Of a stretch of DNA of 8,500 nt, positions 6,775 to 8,500 are shown piece by piece. A program made the position numbers and the translations under genes. How positions within the stretch are numbered: position 1 is the first letter of the stretch; every line of letters starts with the position of its first letter. Origin of the DNA: an uncultured Clostridia bacterium (GTDB lineage: Bacteria; Bacillota; Clostridia; TANB77; CAG-508); contig CAKOWE010000023.1 in the NCBI GenBank assembly GCA_934122235.1, positions 1-8,500 on the forward strand, given 5' to 3'. The notes under the pieces are model-generated. The model searched no databases. It worked only from the letters and a program-made list of their open reading frames with translations, and was not told where the DNA came from.

Positions 6775-6791
6775 ATTCATGGCCATTGAAT
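6775..6791. promoter_or_regulatory. 17-bp imperfect palindrome near the predicted operon start site
   Basis: ATTCATGGCCATTGAAT has matching ATTCA/TGAAT ends around a TGGCCA centre shifted by one base. It lies just downstream of the proposed operon -10 box, a place where a repressor would block transcription. Only one copy is seen, so it may be chance. Confidence 0.25.
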
Positions 6792-6800
6792 TTCTCATTT

Positions 6801-6829
6801 GTTTTACCTGATGTAGTTATTTTAATCAA
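6801..6829 (-). promoter_or_regulatory. Candidate promoter of the aldolase-PTS operon
   Basis: On the minus strand TTGATT (6829-6824) and TAAAAC (6806-6801) are separated by 17 bases, each matching four of six consensus positions. It would leave a leader of about 75 bases before the aldolase ATG. It is the best match I find in the leader but is weak, as expected for an activated or regulated promoter. Confidence 0.35.
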
Positions 6830-6859
6830 TTTTGAAAAAGAAATAAATAGATTTTGACC

Positions 6860-6871
6860 GAAAACACTTTC
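6860..6871. promoter_or_regulatory. Candidate regulator operator 1 (GAAA-N4-TTTC)
   Basis: GAAAACACTTTC, followed by ATCC, shares the half-sites and the TTTCATCC right side with the copy at 6898-6913. It lies about 30 bases upstream of the proposed operon -35 box. Confidence 0.4.
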
Positions 6872-6897
6872 ATCCTTAAGCCTTCATGAAATTAATT

Positions 6898-6913
6898 ATG
6901 AAACGATTTTCAT
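6898..6913. promoter_or_regulatory. Candidate regulator operator 2 (ATGAAA-N4-TTTCAT)
   Basis: ATGAAACGATTTTCAT is an inverted repeat with perfect 6-base arms around CGAT, the best of three related sites in the divergent intergenic region. RpiR-family regulators often bind A/T-rich palindromes with TGAAA/TTTCA arms. A catabolite (CcpA) site is an alternative, but the CG is one base off the centre required in a cre. Confidence 0.45.
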
Positions 6914-6920
6914 CCATAGA

Positions 6921-6950
6921 TTGAAATTATTTTCGTGTACATGGTACAAT
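6921..6950 (+). promoter_or_regulatory. Promoter of the RpiR-family regulator, overlapped by operator 3
   Basis: TTGAAA (6921-6926) and TACAAT (6945-6950) are 18 bases apart, and a TG one base before the -10 makes it an extended -10 promoter. A third GAAA-N4-TTTC repeat (6923-6934) covers the -35 box, which suggests autoregulation. Confidence 0.5.
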
Positions 6951-6991
6951 TATTATAAATATTTAAACTCACTATTTATGGAGGTCCTATC

Positions 6992-7753
6992 ATGATTTTT
7001 CAAATTGATAAAACTATATATGAACAGTTATCAGAAACCGAACGATATATTGTTGATTTTATTAGCCAAAATGAAGACAAAATTTCTTATCTGTCCATTA
7101 CAAATATTGCCGATAAAACATTTTCATCCCCAGCCACAGTATCTAGAACAATTCAAAAATGTGGTTTTAAGGGAATCGCAGAATTGCGTTATCTAATTTC
7201 AAAAGAGGACAAGGATAAAAGTAAAAATGTATCTCCTTATGCCATCAATAAATTATTAGATAAGGTCTATCAGGAATCTACACAAACAATTGAAAATATT
7301 CCAATCCCTGCAATTTTAAAAGCCATAGATCATATTAATAATGCTAAAAAAATTTTCATCTATGCCCGAGGTTTTACAGCGATGTTTGCAGAACATTTTC
7401 AGATGTATCTCCAATTAATGGGATATAATGCTGTCGTTGTCAAAGACGTAAAATGGATGGAACAAACAAAAAATTTAGTTACTTCTGCAGACACTGTGTT
7501 TGTCTTATCTGTGAGAAATACGACTCCAGAACTTGCTCAAGCTCTCCGTGTTGCTCGTCACATTGGTGCAAGAACTGTTGTATGTTGTTGCAAATCTATG
7601 ACTGAATTAGAAAAATATGCAGATGTTGTTTTAATTGGACATTCCAATGTTATCATGGAGGAAAAGGGTCTTACTGTGTATTCTCATCTTCCTCTATTGA
7701 TCATTACAGAAACCCTTATTAATTATCTTAGTACAGATGCTGAAGCTTTGTAA
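6992..7753 (+). CDS. MurR/RpiR-family transcriptional regulator (HTH plus SIS domain)
   Basis: A 253-residue regulator. Residues 1 to about 75 form the RpiR-type helix-turn-helix (SETERYIVDFI, then TNIADKTFSSPATVSRTIQKCGFKGIAELR). Residues about 108-240 form a SIS sugar-phosphate-binding domain (KKIFIYARGFTAMFAEHF, TVFVLSVRNTTPEL, then GARTVVCCCKS). The ATG has a GGAGG site (6980-6984) seven bases upstream. It is divergent from the aldolase operon, with a 272-base shared control region holding three candidate operators. RpiR proteins usually sense phosphorylated sugars, which fits control of a PTS operon; whether it represses or activates cannot be told. The GFTAM segment differs from the common G-x-S/G-S-x type of SIS phosphate loop, so the effector may be unusual. 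Confidence 0.93.
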   Translation: MIFQIDKTIYEQLSETERYIVDFISQNEDKISYLSITNIADKTFSSPATVSRTIQKCGFKGIAELRYLISKEDKDKSKNVSPYAINKLLDKVYQESTQTIENIPIPAILKAIDHINNAKKIFIYARGFTAMFAEHFQMYLQLMGYNAVVVKDVKWMEQTKNLVTSADTVFVLSVRNTTPELAQALRVARHIGARTVVCCCKSMTELEKYADVVLIGHSNVIMEEKGLTVYSHLPLLIITETLINYLSTDAEAL

Positions 7754-7770
7754 AATTCCATTTTCTTATC

Positions 7771-7808
7771 AAAAAAAGGGATACAAAAGGTCTAAGCCTT
7801 CTATATCC
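7771..7808 (-). terminator. Terminator between converging regulator and nuclease remnant
   Basis: On the minus strand GGATATAGAAGG pairs with CCTTTTGTATCC (12 pairs, two of them G-U) around a 6-base loop and is followed by a C and seven Ts. On the plus strand the two wobbles become mismatches and the T run is poor, so it mainly serves the minus-strand nuclease remnant, though it may weakly stop the regulator transcript too. Confidence 0.6.
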
Positions 7809-7856
7809 TTCCTAATTATCTTATTTCGCTGTAACGACAAAACTTTATATTGTACT

Positions 7857-8315
7857 TCAAATTCTTTTCTTTAATCTTTCTTTGTCTTCTTCTGAAATAT
7901 CTAGTGCTTCCATTGCTTTACACATTTGCCTTCTCTCTCCTTCCGTTTTCTTAAAATACTTCACTGTATTTTTCAATTCATCATAAAACATATCTATAGA
8001 ACTTGTACATCGAAAATCATGCATCAATTTTCCAACAGGATCATCATCATTCTTATAACTTCCATTCACATAAATTATATGTGAGCCATCTTCAAATCTT
8101 TCCTTCGTTTCTTGTATAATTCGTTCTACATGATATAATGGCAAACCTTTGTCCATATAATCATTCTATATAATGAAAATTACATATGAATCATGAAGTT
8201 CCTTAAACTTCTGTTTTGCTTTTAACATCTTTGTATCTAACATGCTACTATGAAATCATGCTCTATGAGCATCTGCTCCCACATCGGCTCTTTGAACTTC
8301 AATATTTCGATCATG
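7857..8315 (-). pseudogene. Decayed Rpn / PDDEXK_2 family nuclease (recombination-promoting nuclease/transposase) remnant
   Basis: One minus frame from 8315 to the stop at 7857 matches the C-terminal half of the Rpn/PDDEXK_2 family. It shows NIEVQRADVGADAHRA (the E-x-Q nuclease motif), then a TGA stop (8256-8258) where relatives have an Arg, FHSSMLDTKMLKAKQKFKEL, HDSYVIFII, a TAG stop (8166-8168), and then KGLPLYHVERII, DGSHIIYVNGSYK, GKLMHDFRCTSS and YFKKTEGERRQMCKAMEAL. The longest open part (8156-7857, 99 residues) looks like a small gene but is only the tail. The N-terminal part with the first catalytic acidic residue is missing; another in-frame TAA (8316-8318) precedes the recognisable homology. 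Two nonsense codons without frameshift suggest fairly recent loss. This family is linked to RecA-independent recombination and spreads widely in gut Firmicutes. Confidence 0.85.
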
Positions 8316-8371
8316 TTATTGTTGTAATATTAATTATATCATAATCATTTTAAAAGTATATGCATTTATCT

Positions 8372-8405
8372 AAAAAAGACCCAGAAAGCCTAAACTTTCT
8401 GAGTC
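8372..8405 (-). terminator. tuf: Rho-independent terminator of tuf
   Basis: On the minus strand GACTCAGAAAG pairs with CTTTCTGGGTC (11 pairs with one G-U wobble) around a 6-base loop, followed by six Ts. It lies about 40 bases after the tuf stop codon. Confidence 0.85.
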
Positions 8406-8444
8406 TCATAAATATTATCCTAAATTCAATCGTAGAAGTAAGAA

Positions 8445-8500
8445 TTACTCGATGATTGTAGCAACTCTTCCTGATCCTACTGTACGTCCACCTTCACGGA
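8445..8500 (-). CDS. tuf: Elongation factor Tu, C-terminal end (continues off the right edge)
   Basis: The last 18 codons plus stop (TAA 8447-8445) read REGGRTVGSGRVATIIE, the universal EF-Tu C-terminus (E. coli REGGRTVGAGVVAKVLG). The final IIE is common in Clostridia. EF-Tu carries aminoacyl-tRNA to the ribosome. Only the tail of the third domain is in the window; it is intact and followed by a good terminator, so this is likely a functional tuf gene, in contrast with the deleted EF-Tu-like piece at the left edge. Confidence 0.93.
   Translation of the reverse strand, partial: REGGRTVGSGRVATIIE

Noticed and set aside
6766..6784. Sigma-54 promoter upstream of the PTS operon, as in LevR-type loci
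   Set aside because: TGGCC followed by CTTG does not give the GG/GC spacing of a -24/-12 promoter, and no LevR-type activator gene is present.
6898..6913. CcpA catabolite-response element (cre)
   Set aside because: The arms TGAAA/TTTCA fit, but the CG pair is one base off centre, and two related repeats nearby lack CG. A regulator-specific operator is preferred, though cre is not excluded.
1..8500. CRISPR arrays, tRNA/rRNA genes, insertion-sequence ends or an integrase
   Set aside because: I looked for regular repeats, tRNA-like cloverleaf ends, terminal inverted repeats and transposase or integrase motifs and saw none that could be supported.

Overview
The window is AT-rich, bacterial and Firmicute-like. 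The strong AAGGAGG ribosome sites, the wording of the elongation factor Tu (EF-Tu) tail, and remnants of two nuclease/ATPase families that are very abundant in gut Clostridia (AAA-ATPase-like/PD-(D/E)XK and Rpn/PDDEXK_2) suggest Lachnospiraceae or a close relative. This is inference; no species is claimed.

Layout. The right edge (8445-8500, minus) is the C-terminus of a normal tuf gene, followed by its terminator (8372-8405). Next comes a decayed Rpn-type nuclease gene (7857-8315, minus) with two in-frame stops and its own terminator (7771-7808). The centre is an intact sugar-catabolic locus. A MurR/RpiR-family regulator (6992-7753, plus) is divergent from a seven-gene minus-strand operon (6719 down to 853): class II aldolase, zinc-dependent dehydrogenase (MDR), a fused mannose-family PTS IIC-IID protein, PTS IIA, PTS IIB, a short-chain dehydrogenase (SDR) and a P-loop kinase, closed by a terminator at 820-852. 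Left of it is a broken AAA-ATPase-like gene (193-711) with an in-frame TGA. It runs directly, out of frame, into an EF-Tu-like N-terminal fragment (1-212) that continues off the window.

How it works together (inference). The mannose-family PTS would import and phosphorylate a sugar, polyol or derivative. The two dehydrogenases would oxidise it or epimerise it by oxidation/reduction. The kinase could add the second phosphate, and the GatY/KbaY/FbaA-type aldolase would cleave the product to trioses. The RpiR-type regulator would sense a phosphorylated intermediate through its SIS domain. Three GAAA-N4-TTTC inverted repeats in the divergent intergenic region are candidate operators. The substrate cannot be fixed from sequence.

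Most unusual points: the IIC-IID fusion; an operon with two dehydrogenases and a non-PfkB kinase; and two EF-Tu-related sequences, one normal and one heavily deleted, flanking the region on the same strand beside decayed nuclease/ATPase genes.
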